This document shows positions 13,178 through 24,798 of a stretch of 64,000 nucleotides of DNA, piece by piece (within the stretch, counting starts at the first letter, position 1; every line of letters starts with the position of its first letter). The translations under genes and the position numbers were made by a program. The stretch comes from Dimorphilus gyrociliatus (taxonomy: Eukaryota; Annelida; Polychaeta; Dinophilidae), in contig CAJFCJ010000007.1 in assembly GCA_904063045.1 (NCBI GenBank), positions 1,270,510-1,334,509 on the forward strand, given 5' to 3'. The notes under the pieces are model-generated. The model ran no database searches, was not told the origin of the DNA, and was given only the letters and a program-made list of their open reading frames with translations.

Positions 13178-13568
13178 TGATATAACAAAAACAACATTTT
13201 ATACAAAGATAGAAGTATAATATATATTCATCGATATTTCACAATGTTAAGATTTTGAATAAAAATCATATTTAAACGCCATTTTTAACGATTATTAATT
13301 GTAACACATAAACAAACAAACAAACAAACATATAAACAACAAGGAAAGACCACAATTTCATTTAGAGATGAAGAGAACCAAAAAGATATGTATGGTTGGA
13401 AGGTATTACTTAAGACCCTTTAAGTTTCCATCTCTCTTCATAGATTTTTATATAAAACATGAAATTGAATTTTATTCACTAAAGAGTTGAGACGAATAGG
13501 TGAGATATAGTTTCTCATTTTGGAAATAAACCTACATTATTGAATAACTCCCTACGTCTTTTACTTAA

Positions 13569-14815
13569 AATGACAAAATATTCGCTCGGCATGCAATTGG
13601 ATTATTTCCCAGTAAAACAATAACATTAGACATTATTGGTACTGCAATGTTAACTCCATAGAAGTCAATTTAGAAAGGAAGATAGAAAATAGTGAAAATT
13701 TTGACTCCGAAAGGGAAAGAGAAGATGTGATCGAATGAAATATAAAGAAAAATTAAAGAGATGTTTTGTGTAAAATTTTTATAAGATTACGAATATATTA
13801 GTTTGTCGTTTAAGTATTTAACAATTTATGTAATAGAATGTATAGAAGCATTTTTTGTCATTATTTCATTTTCTTTTTGGAATATTCAATATTTTTTGAT
13901 ATGATACGGCGGTTTATCTTTAAGTTTTCGCTCTGTTTTTTAATTGGAAAATATATTTTTGTTTGAATGATAGAAACAGGATATTTTCTTTTCTGTCTCT
14001 CACATACACATACACACTCACTCAGTCACTCACTCACTCTCTCGCTCGCTCGCTAGCTCACTAATTCTCTCTTTCTCTCTCTGTTCCTTTTACTACTCTA
14101 CTCTTACTCTCTATCTTGCTAACTCTTTCCTGTTCTCCTCTCTATTTTGATCAATATATACATTTAATTATAGTTTTCATTTCCTACCTCTTGTTAAATG
14201 ATATATCATCAAATTCAATTATAGCTTTTAAATGAGTATAAAAAAGAAGTTTTTAAGGTATTTTTTTCAATTTCAACAGCTTTTGTTAAAGTAATTTCTC
14301 TTTCAGCAATATATTTTGATGATGGTAATATAAGGGTAATTAATTTTCAACCTATCTAAGAAGGTTTAAAATGATAGTTTTATCAAGAGAAATTGAGATT
14401 AATTTATAAGGTTGTTTCGAAACCTTATTATAAAAACTTAAAATATTATTAAATATTAAGAAAACTGTTGAAAGATCATCGGAACGCTTCTTCGAAAACG
14501 TTAACGAAAGCTATCAGAATTCCCAAGATACGTATAGATTCTTGTAGAACAATTTGGAATTTTATATTTATTTGTAGCAAAGAGGAGTATCTACTGATGA
14601 AACTCACAGGAGAATTCTGAAATAGAAAACCATAAAGGATGCTGTATATAGCTATCTATACGGAATATTTCCTTACTGAATAACTGGGTCGGTTTAACGC
14701 TTAACGAAAATGGATAATGTTTAATAGCAAACGATGATTACTGTAACGCTAGGTCTTAGAAAGCTTCTTTATTATTCATCTTTTTCTCTTTTTAACGATT
14801 ATTGAGTAACATTTC
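13569..14815. other. Non-coding spacer with a decayed stum 5' remnant
   Basis: The first ~50 bases (AAATGACA..., GGCATGCAATTGG) still resemble the stum leader at 18845-18890, then decay. A mixed CT/CACT-type simple repeat lies at about 13996-14100. The rest is AT-rich with no open frame of note. Confidence 0.5.
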
Positions 14816-14819
14816 CATG

Positions 14820-16560
14820 GTTAATAAGATGACTTTAGAAAAGCAGGCGCCATATCACTTAGCAGTAAAGGTTGGCAAAATAAAATTTTCAGAGAAATAG
14901 TCAGAGTGAGCTTATAGATGGAAACAAACGACATTGATGGAGGATTCCAATCCGCACCTTTACATTTTAACAATAAAATGTTCTTTTAATTGAAGATAGT
15001 TTGAGGGTCTTTTTTAAAAAAAAGATCATTAGCCAGTGGACACCGTTTGATTATTGTAAAAAGAATTGAAACCCTTCAAGTCTCCTCCCATAGTTAAGTA
15101 TCAAATTAAGAGTTCTATGTATGGAAGGGAACATAAACTTTTTTCCTATCAAATAACTAATATTACTTTTTTGTATACTACTATAAAAAGAGAGAGAGAG
15201 AGAGAGAGAGACAGAAAAAACCATTCAACTCCTTTCTGAAGCACTCAACTTGTTGAAAACCAATCTTTACTTAATGATAATGGTAGAATCAAAACAGGAA
15301 GATCTAGTGGATAATCTTTTTTTTGGTAAAAAGTTTATTACATCGCAAATGGAATTCCTTTGGCTAAAAATATCAACATTTTTCATCTTAATCTTATATA
15401 GCGTTTTCCTCCTTTTCTTTACTAGTTACATTATCCTCGGTAAATCATCCCCCATCCCCCTACCCCTTCCACCTATCCCCTCTGCCTCCATTCTCAATAT
15501 ATATATATATACTTGTAAGCGTTCTTTCAGCGTTTCTCTTGCATGTAATTTTTAATTAAAAAAGTAATTTATACCTTTTGCTTGTTTTGATATTTTTTGA
15601 TATCTTCACTTTAATAAAAATGGTGGTAACCATCATAAAGAAACCGTTTTCATTACTTAATAGTTATATATAGGATTAAAAACATCTTTACTAATAATCT
15701 AAAGATAACACAGTAAACTGGTAATTGGATAATAATGTATATATATATATATATATATATATTAAATAAGAGATAAGCGATAAGAATACCGGAAGTAAAA
15801 GGATGTTTAGCATAGATTTTATTTTTCTTTAAAAATTCATTTATAAAAAAAAGAGAATTTAATTTTGTATTTCCCAATTCAAAATCAGAGAGCGTTTAAA
15901 TCCTTTGGAGCGTCGCTAATTAAAACGTCTGTCACGATGATCGGAAGATTTAGGTTTCAGTAAAATATTTTTGGGGTCATGAGACGCTGACATACAATAT
16001 TGTTTTTTCTCTATTTTCTTTTTTTTTTAAACAAAAATGAGATATTTTATGAATCATGCCCATACTACCGCGGAGTATCTAATGTCCTATCCATCTTCCT
16101 TCTTAATCCTAATGAGTGTTATCATCGTTAATTTACTCGTTGGTTTGGCTGTTAATGTTATTAAAGCCGTATAAGAAGAGGCTGTCCTGAAGAGTCTTTC
16201 CTATATCGTTGACTTTTGAGCGTTAAATACTTAGTTTCTGACATTTGAGGAGAATAAATTTACCTCTCAAAAAAAGCTTAGATCCCTTCATTGCCCTAAG
16301 AACTTGACAAATAACCGTATGCAATAAAGCAAACATTAAGAAAAGGGCTCTAGCACTCTTCCAACTCCTACTATATTCTGGAGAAGGTTAATTACATTGT
16401 TTTGAAAAACTTGTTCCTCTATACCATGAAATGGAAGTCATATAAGAAAATTAAGAGAAGACGATGAAAGATTTGACCAACATGAAACGAAAGATGAAAG
16501 AATTGGTACTTCACTAGAAAAATTCGAAATGATGCTCTTTTCTTCATCGAGACATTTATT
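14820..16560 (+). pseudogene. Decayed partial TRPA1 copy
   Basis: Fragments in TRPA1 order: ankyrin-exon remnants near 14850-15050 (an exact AGCCAGTGGACACCG stretch shared with 8870), the pre-S1/S1 region at 15250-15430 (LMIMVESKQEDL), the pore region at 15890-15960 (SFGASLIKT), S6 at 16090-16190 (SVIIVNLLVGLAV), and the coiled-coil exon at 16435-16530 (DLTNMKRKMKE). Stops replace codons (GTA TAA where the intact gene has GTA CAA), pieces are missing, and there are indels. Only sequence from the 3' half of the gene is present. It cannot encode a channel. Confidence 0.85.
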
Positions 16561-17370
16561 TATTGAGAAGAACACTTCTTGTCTACAGAGGAACAAAGAG
16601 AAGAACATGAATACTTTCAATTCAAAAACATTTATACAATTATAGATTTAATAAAGAGAAAAAGAAGAAAATGATTAAGAGATAGTCACTATTTTTTAGC
16701 TCATTCTTTTGCTCTTCACATCAGTTTTTCATACAAAGGAGTTTCTTTCTTTCCACACTACAAATGAAATGATCTTTTGAAAGGGAAAAAAGTAGAGAAG
16801 AAAATTTCAATTCATTTTGTATCTTTTTAAAAAATTTGATTTTCCTTTCACAGAAAACAAGATTTTTTCATTTCTCTTTCAATATCTTCTCAATCCATTT
16901 TACACGTTATCATGTAATTATAATCTATACAAGATACCCCCTCTTTTCAACCTTAAATAAATTATAAGATTATAACCAGATTATCTAGATTATCATTAAA
17001 AGTCTAATGAATATTTTATAGATTTATAAATAATAAAACAATGGCTAAACTTGAAAAAAAAATCAATACAGCGCTTCACTTCCGTCCATTTTGTCTTCTG
17101 TCTCTTTTCGAATATATTCCTATAACATTCTCTTCAAATGACAAAATGACTAATTGCAACGTTCATTTATTTTTTAAATTATAGGCAAATAAATTAGATA
17201 TGCATTAAGACTTTTTAATTAATCATCATCCTAAGCCTACACACCTGAAATATTTATCAAATGCTTATAATTGACGTTTTCAGGTTAAATTTCTACTTTT
17301 TACTACGTGTAATATCTAATATCTATCATTAAAAAGATTATTCATATTTGAATCTAAATTATATCGAATC
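16561..17370. other. Diverged copy of the TRPA1 3' flank
   Basis: AT-rich, no gene. From about 17200 it aligns with 11930 onward with many substitutions, until near-identity starts abruptly near 17371. Confidence 0.55.
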
Positions 17371-17727
17371 TAGATCAAATTGTCGATAAAATCATAATGA
17401 TAGAGAGATTCCTTAAGCAGGAAGGAACTGAAAACAGTACAATTCATAAGAGAATCTCTTCAAGTTCCTTTACCTATCTGAGTAGACAATCAAGAAAGCG
17501 ACGAATGAACGACAATTTGAGCACTATATCGTTTGGGTTAGGAAACGGCGAGGCAGGTTGCGAATTGCAAAAGGAAAGAGGCGACTTTACGCTAAATAAT
17601 AATGTCATTGACCGTCGTATCCAATTGTTCTCTACTAACGCAAATGCTCAGGTAAGGAATTATCCTTTTTGTTTTGTCTTTAATCTCGAGAAAGCGGCTG
17701 CCTCTTCTGAAAAAAAGAGACACGAAG

Positions 17728-17765
<38 letters not shown>

Positions 17766-18842
17766 GATAGAAAAGAAAGAGACACAATATTTATTTTCTA
17801 TATCTTTTTCATCTATTCATATACATTTAATGGATAACGGAAAAATCTATTTAGAATCATAAACGGCTATTCGAAACTCGCTCAATGAATTCTACTTCCG
17901 ATTTGCCGATTCGGAGAAATCGACGATGTCATCAACAAACCAGGAAAGGATCTTGCTTTGTTAGCGAATTTCAACAGAGTACAAGTGACAAAGGCAGGTC
18001 GATGGGCAAAGTACCCAGAATTGCTCAACTTCAATTGGAAGAAGCCGAGTTAATGAATGATTTTAGGCCTAAGAGCGGTATTACAATAACAAGTTTCATT
18101 CGTTCATTCTTAGCTAATAATTTGACCTCACTAGCGGCCCCACCTAATCAAAGACGTTTAACTGCTGTAGCTGCTCCTATCACAAACGCTTTAAATCACT
18201 TGTTCTATTTTTATAAATGGCCTCCAAGGCGTCACTTATTCAACGCTCTCGGCTCTTTAGTTTTTCAGCAAAAGCTTCTTTCTGCACCACAAAGTATAGA
18301 TTCCGAGATAAAGATAAGTAGTGAGAAGGAAAAAGAGGTAGACAGAGAGAAAGTGAAGAAGAAAAGAATTGAGATAAGAGAGGAAGAGTATAGCGAGAGA
18401 GATAGAGGGAGGGAGAGAGAGAGAGAGAGAGAGAGGAAGAGAGTGCAAATGATGATATAACAAAAACAACATTTTATACAAAGATAGAAGTATAATATAT
18501 ATTCATCGATATTTCACAATGTTAAGATTTTGAATAAAAATCATATTTAAACGCCATTTTTAACGATTATTAATTGTAACACATAAACAAACAAACAAAC
18601 AAACATATAAACAACAAGGAAAGACTACAATTTCATTTAGGGATGAAGAGAACCAAAAAGATATGTATGGTTGGAAGGTATTACTTAAGACCCTTTAAGT
18701 TTCCATCTCTCTTCATAGATTTTTATATAAAACATGAAATTGAATTTTATTCACTAAAGAGTTGAGACGAATAGGTGAGATATAGTTTCTCATTTTGGAA
18801 ATAAACCTACATTATTGAATAACTCCCTACGTCTTTTACTTA
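17371..18842 (+). repeat. Near-identical duplicated segment, copy 2
   Basis: Partner of 12090-13568. Differences noticed: C/T near 17562, two substitutions near 18627 and 18641, and GA-tract length. The match stops at the stum leader. Confidence 0.85.
17397..18460 (+). CDS. Unrecognised two-exon gene, copy 2
   Basis: Same structure as copy 1: exon 1 17397-17651, exon 2 17855-18460, 286 aa. The proteins agree until the Arg/Glu-rich tail. There the GA tract is shorter, and copy 2 ends in another frame (RKRVQMMI) than copy 1 (RGRECK). The gene lies about 490 bp upstream of the stum start codon on the same strand. Because introns and leaders are as similar as coding parts, the identity does not prove that a protein is made. 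Confidence 0.4.
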
Positions 18843-18951
18843 GAAATGACAGAGGGCGGCAGATACGCGCTTGGAATGCAATTGGGCGATTGCCAGCAGT
18901 ACTGTAGCAAACAGCAGCGGCGGCTATCATTGCAGTTGCATTTTTAACGCT

Positions 18952-20280
18952 ATGGACGACACTTTAGAAACAACAGTACCTTTAGCCGGCCATAAGGCAG
19001 GACCGTCTCTTGGTAGCAAAAAACCCAGTGTTGTGATTAAAGAACCGGAAAGAACTACTTATGAAGTTGTTAAAATTGAAGAAAAACATGGCCCGCTCCA
19101 TAAAGCTATTCCAATCATGCCTTTACCATTTGCCGCTCTTTGCTGTTTATTAAATATAGGATGTCCAGGTTTAGGTTAGTAGAATCATTTCTATCTAATA
19201 ATTGCAGTAGCTATTGAAGTAGTTAATGTTTTTTTTTCCCTAGTCTTATCGCTATTGAAAATCTGTTTAAATAGAATTGAAAATTTTGTAAAGGCAATAA
19301 ATAATTTGGAGATGTTTGCTTTTATTTCTTGTTTTTTTTCTCCCCTCTCTCTCACTCTCTCTCTTCTTTCTCATTCCCTTCTCTATTTTCCTTTTCTATT
19401 AGTTCGTCTCCTTTTTTGTTATTATTATCATTTTTTTTCCACAGCCAATATTTCATCTCTTTTGATGATTTGTGTTGCGCCATCTTTTATAGTTTACTTA
19501 GTTTTTGTTACCTATCAGTGATAGTTTGTATAGGAAAAAGCTGAGTAGATATTTATATTTATTAACAGATATATTATATATATTATATTATCATTCATAT
19601 TTCCTTGGTTAGGTACGCTAATTTCTGCCTTCTCAGTATTCTGTTGTGCTTCGACTAGAATAGAAAAACCCATACACGCCTTTGGTTTAAATATTCTTGC
19701 TGGAATACTACAAGCCTTGACATTTATCGTGATAGTCGGCTGGATATGGAGTATCTTATGGGGAATGACATTTGTACAATTCTCCAGTAAGTATATTTTT
19801 GCAATGTAGCCTTCTGTAAATGTTCGTTCAAGGCAGCATGTTCTAGATATTCAGGTCGCTTGCTTATATTCTATCTGATACGTTTATGTTATGTAGTAGT
19901 CTCCTCATAGTATCCACATCTACACATACACTTTTTCTCTCCCTCTCCGTCTTTCTCTTTCAATAAATATCTCTCTTGCTCTCTTCACTCTAAATCTCTT
20001 GATATTTTTTATGTGAGATATATTCTTGTGTATATTAGTATATATATAGAAACGTAGTACAAAATGATAGCTTTACATTATATACACCGTTCTCACACTT
20101 ACTTGGAAGCACTTAGATAAATACCTCTGCACCTTAGTTCTCTCTTTCTTTTCCGTTCCCTCTTCTATTGCAGTTCAAAGAACGAAAAGAAACGCCTTAT
20201 CAGAAACACCGAGCAGGAACATTCCTTACTACGTTAGACGACAAAGCAGCGTTGATCCAGAATACTCTAGCAAATCCTGA
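18952..20280 (+). CDS. Stum/SPEC3-family membrane protein, isoform with first terminal exon
   Basis: Small membrane protein related to Drosophila Stum (mechanosensory transduction) and sea-urchin SPEC3 (ciliary). Exons: 18952-19174, 19613-19786, 20174-20280. The protein begins MDDTLETTVPL and then has the family core: GPLHKAIPIMPLPFAALCC, a CPGLGTLISAFSVFCC hydrophobic hairpin, and a second membrane region with VGWIWSILWGM. The C-terminus reads IPYYVRRQSSVDPEYSSKS. The ATG at 18952 is chosen because it opens in frame with the core. An earlier ATG at 18846 gives a 33-codon upstream frame that overlaps the start in another frame and could dampen translation. A second possible last exon lies downstream. 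Confidence 0.88.
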
Positions 20281-20808
20281 TTAAAAGCATGCATGGTCTG
20301 GCATTTTCTCTTTTTTATTTTGCTTTCTAGATATTTTTCGATTTGACTTTTACCATTGCTTAAGATTAATCGACCTATTTTAGACTTTGCATATATTTAT
20401 TAGTTGGCTTTATATAATAATCCTGTAAAGAAATATGTTTTTATTTTTTTGACGCCAACTAAAAGAGTAGAGTAAATTTTGGATACAAACAATCTAATTA
20501 AGTTGCGTCTATCGTACCGTTAATGATATCGATCAACTATTTGTATAAACCGAAATCGAAAAAGTTTAGAAATCAATTTGCGCTGTTGCTATATGATATT
20601 TGTATAGGATCTACACATATCTTACATATATATATATATATAGTATGTATATATATATACGTATATATGTTTATCTACTATATACGCCGCATGTACTTTA
20701 CTATTTGTTGGTCTACAGTATACCTAATAAATGTACATATATATATATGTATATATATACAGTATATATATTCGACATATAGTATATACATGGCCTCATA
20801 AAAAACAC

Positions 20809-20839
<31 letters not shown>

Positions 20840-21957
20840 AATACAGTACACGTTTTTAGTGTAAGTAGGAGGGAGAATTATCAATGTGCTTGCATCTACT
20901 TTTAGTTGTGTGCTTAGATTGTGGGCCTATAAAGCCATAGCTGTTGACTTTTAACCGTAAGGATTTTCCAATTTGCAATTTTTTCGCCGTATCCTCATCT
21001 TGTCTTTTTCCATATGTTTCCTTTATCTTGTTTTCTATGGTTTTTCCACTTCATTCATCTCTTTCTTCAACTCAAATCGAATGTTTTGAAAGAAAGAGAT
21101 AAAGAGAAAGAGGTAAGAAGAAAAACCGGTTAAATTCGTAGCCTGAAGTATTGTCGGACGAGTAGGCAAGGCAGTTTTTCGAATGGTACTGCATTTGCCT
21201 CTATCCATCATTTACAGCCGCTTCTGTCCCTTTTTTTTATACCGACACAAAATCACGTTTTGAAAGCAAACAGATTTTTTTTTCACGAAAAAAATTAGTT
21301 AAAGCTATTTGCATATATTTAAGATCTGTATTTTATTCTTTTTCCCCCCCCCCCATTCTTTCGGTTGTTTATTTGGGGTTTTTTTATGTAACATCTACTT
21401 TTTTTTTGTACTTTACCTAATTTTCTGAACGTATCTGCAACGCGGAAATCGATATATACGACTATACCAGCGCTTCTTTTTCTACCTTCAACCAACTGTA
21501 CATACTGACTTGTAATTGCATAGGTTATCTAGTGAAATTTTCCATAGATGTTTACATAGTTTTTTCCTGTTTTTTCAAAAATATATTCCCTAAATCTATA
21601 GAATGTGGTTGTATCTACTCAAAGATCGTAATCAATTATGTATACTTATACGGACGCAGTCAGCTATTTATGGGTCTATTGTGAGTTATTACTTATTAAT
21701 AAAGAAAATGAATATTCCGACGTTTATTGACGAGAGTATGTTCTCCCTCCCATAAGTAGTAGAGACGTCTTTTTCCGGGATTCGACGGATTTCCTAGGAC
21801 TTAATGAATTAAATCAAGCGTTTTACTCCAGATGAGCGTATAAAAAATGCATGACATATAGCACCGTATTTCTCCATACAGCTTTATACATTCTTAGCTG
21901 AAAAGATTTTGTTTATACCCTAATTAACCTAATTGCATAATTGATCTCACCCAACAG
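20281..21957. other. 3' UTR / intron between the two stum last exons
   Basis: AT-rich with imperfect TA tracts (20620-20850), a polyC tract near 21344-21353, and no coding exon seen apart from the flanking ones. Confidence 0.6.
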
Positions 21958-22043
21958 TGGCGTCCAGACAGAAGACGCCCGGACAAGCCGCATCGATGGC
22001 ACCCTACTTCGTTAGAAGACAAAGTAGCGTTCCTGGCGTATAA
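21958..22043 (+). CDS. Alternative last exon of the Stum/SPEC3 gene
   Basis: An acceptor (CCCAACAG) is followed by 86 bases in the phase needed after the donor at 19787. It encodes MASRQKTPGQAAS, then MAPYFVRRQSSVPGV and a stop. It closely resembles the first terminal exon (IPYYVRRQSSVDP), so the two are tandem-duplicated, mutually exclusive ends. Splicing from 19786 would skip 20174-20280. Confidence 0.75.
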
Positions 22044-22283
22044 AACTACTCGTATTTTTTATTTATATACACCTGTATCTACGAATATGCATAATTTTTT
22101 TCTTCCTGTACAAACTATAAAAGTATACTTTTAAAGTCTACAATGAACCATCCGAATTATTAATGAATATCCATGTAGACAGACCTCTACTCTATCTGAT
22201 AAAAACTATGAACAGTTGTAATTGTTTCGTATTCCGTAGACTTTCTGGAAAATTTTTGCTGCCTGTAGTAAGCTGATATACTG

Positions 22284-22285
<2 letters not shown>

Positions 22286-22318
<33 letters not shown>
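22286..22318. repeat. (TA)n microsatellite
   Basis: TA dinucleotide tract between the stum gene and the convergent gene at 22614. Confidence 0.9.
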
Positions 22319-22324
<6 letters not shown>

Positions 22325-22613
22325 TATACATAAATTTGTGTGTGTGTTAATATATCTTTATCACTTAATTTACATTTTGGAATGATAAGGAAAGATTATT
22401 TAAAGGAAATTTGTCTGCCATTTTGTCATCCTAGTTTATGCCTTACAAACGTTTTACATATATAGTTTATATATAATTGTATGTGTATATTGTATAAAGA
22501 ATTGACTAAGGAAGGCATGTAAATATATTCTTTAAAATTTTACCTATGCTAAAGACGTCAAGTGAACACGTCACTTTTTAAATATAATTTGAATATTAGA
22601 ATACAGATGGCGT

Positions 22614-23609
22614 TCAGCACATTTTTTGACGCCTAACAACGAAATCAAGGTCTGATTGAACTTCATGAGTAGTTTCGTCCGCTTTCAACTTTTTCCTCCT
22701 AGCCTTAGGAGAGTCGGTATTGAAAAAATGGCTAAAAACTGATTGTGTCTCCTTCGGGCCAGTATCGAGAAGTGCGTTAAAAAGATATCCAAAAATGATT
22801 AAAACCTCCTTTTCGTCCTTCAAAGCAAAGCCGACAGTTTGCATATCAATATAGTTTGGTAAAAGAAAAAATGCAAAAGGACGCCGTCTAGTGACGGTAT
22901 GCTGATCTGTAGATTCACTGTTCTTTCCTAACAGTATATCTATCCTGAAAATTTCTCTTAATTCCAGAGTTATATATCCCTTAGGAATCTTTCTCATATC
23001 GAGTGAGGCGACGAATTTTCCGTTTTGAATGCGTATAATTGCCAATTCGGATGAAATATCTTGCATCAAATTACTTTCGCATTCATCGTATTCTTCTCTT
23101 GTTTCTTGATTATCATCTGCTAATTGTACGTCAACTTCCCATTGATGAACCTCTTGTTTGACAGGTTTTGATTTACTAAAAAACTTGGGTAATAAACTGC
23201 GATTGACTGAGTCCTTGGCTGTTTCCGTTTCCGATTCGTCGTTTCTCAATGCGGACGCGTGTAACAATCTGGAGGTGGTAAAAGTTTCCTCCCCTAGTAT
23301 CCTATACAATTTAGCGTTCTTTAATGATGGTTTTGGTCCAACGTGAGGCTCTTTTCTCCTTATTGCAGGTTTCCGACCAATTATACTCTGTTCCACTGGT
23401 CGCATACGTAACCTATGTGGATCAATAAGTCTTCTAGCCTCTTCTTCATGATCCTCCTCTCTTGCAATTTTATTTGTATCTTCGTCACTGTCGTCATCAG
23501 TAGAAAACGACACTATCTTCCTTGAATGCTTCTGCATGTTCAAACAATTCCGGATAGTTTGGCAAATAGCATAGTTGGCATAAAGTAGTGTAGACTCGTT
23601 ATTTCCCAT
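22614..23609 (-). CDS. Unrecognised protein with N-myristoylation-type start
   Basis: One open frame of 331 aa; I do not recognise the family. It starts MGNNES, with Gly2 and Ser6 as in N-myristoylation signals, so it may attach to membranes. Residues about 36-60 are acidic (DDDSDED, EEDHEEE), followed by a basic region. Residues from about 165 to 290 look like a folded beta-rich domain (e.g. RIQNGKFVASLDMRKIPKGY, FAFFLLPNYIDM). The tail is Lys/Arg-rich. No membrane segment seen. It is tail-to-tail with stum. Further 5' exons cannot be excluded. Confidence 0.7.
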   Translation of the reverse strand: MGNNESTLLYANYAICQTIRNCLNMQKHSRKIVSFSTDDDSDEDTNKIAREEDHEEEARRLIDPHRLRMRPVEQSIIGRKPAIRRKEPHVGPKPSLKNAKLYRILGEETFTTSRLLHASALRNDESETETAKDSVNRSLLPKFFSKSKPVKQEVHQWEVDVQLADDNQETREEYDECESNLMQDISSELAIIRIQNGKFVASLDMRKIPKGYITLELREIFRIDILLGKNSESTDQHTVTRRRPFAFFLLPNYIDMQTVGFALKDEKEVLIIFGYLFNALLDTGPKETQSVFSHFFNTDSPKARRKKLKADETTHEVQSDLDFVVRRQKMC

Positions 23610-24798
23610 ATTTATATATTTTCTACATAACTCATAATAGGTACAGAGAGAAGGCCACTGTTTTACGTTTACGCTGTAAAAAGATATATAGGCCTACATT
23701 AAAAATTCTTTAGTAATAATAAAGGTTAAATTTTATATCAATGTTTTTTGAACAATATTAATAAATATCTACGTATACAAACATATCGTATTATTGAATT
23801 TTATAGGCCTACTATTCTATAAGTACTAAAGGTACACATTATATCGAAAGAATAGAGTTTTAAGATTATAACCCTCGAATTTTTTAATCTTCTATTCAAT
23901 TCTATTTTCTTTATCTCTTCCTCTTATGTTCCCTATCATTCCTTACTCTTCTCTTCCTTAGTTATGTAATAAAAAAAATAGAAGAAAACAAACTTCTGAA
24001 ACAATCCAGTTTATATTTCTCTCTTTTTCGAGCTACATTTCTGCCGTCTTTCCTATTTGCTTGGAAAAAGCAGAGAATTCGATTTTTTAGGCCTATTTGT
24101 AAGTTGTTTTCTATTATTTGTTATTTGTAATAAGAGACATTGTACGCTATCGTCGGACGTAAAGCTATTACTAACGTTGGAGGGAAAAGAATTGGAAGGA
24201 GAGGATAGGTCAAATCATTTCCTATAGCTTTATTTTTCTTACCTACGTTCCGATCGGTTACTCATTTTAACTTGTGAATGACCTTAGCATAGGTCACACA
24301 CAAGTAGCAAGCAACTTGCTGCAATTTGTTGCATAGTTTTTATAATAAATAATACCTTTAAAGCACCAAAATAATAAGAAAAAGAGATTTCCGACGTCGT
24401 AGCGAAGGAGGAAGTTTGTTTAATGGTAAAGTTGAGAAAGGTCGAGAAACGGAAGTAGACTAGGCTGAATTTTTGATATGGTATACCCTTAGATTATATT
24501 TTAAAGTTGGCAAGAATTAAATAGGTATTTGTGGTATAGATTGTACGGATTAGTATATAGGCCAAAGGATAAACGATAAAAAATTTGTTTGTATTTTATT
24601 TTTATAGCTCCTTAAACTCTAATGAGGATAAAATACTGCGAAGGGAACATAAAAACAACGGAAGTTGTCAATCAAGAAGAACGGAGTGTAATGATGAACG
24701 GAATTACGGCCAACCATTCAGTTTTCAATATATTGGTATTCTGTAAAAAAAATATTTTTTATCATCTCAATTGTTTCTTTCCGACCAGTTTACTTTTG
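23610..24798. other. Intergenic between the MGNNES gene and the EF-hand gene
   Basis: Promoter side of the MGNNES gene and 3' side of the EF-hand gene. AT-rich, and the short open frames show no splice-supported coding structure. Three AGGCCT palindromes lie in 23690-24100. Confidence 0.5.

Larger units (their letters stand above)
12090..13568 (+). repeat. Near-identical duplicated segment, copy 1
   Basis: Matches 17371-18842 base for base, apart from about three substitutions that I could find by eye and length changes in two GA tracts. Sequence on both outer sides is related but strongly diverged. Confidence 0.85.

Noticed and set aside
20523-20884. Tyr/Ile-rich frames near 20.6 kb
   Set aside because: Translations of TA-rich microsatellite DNA.
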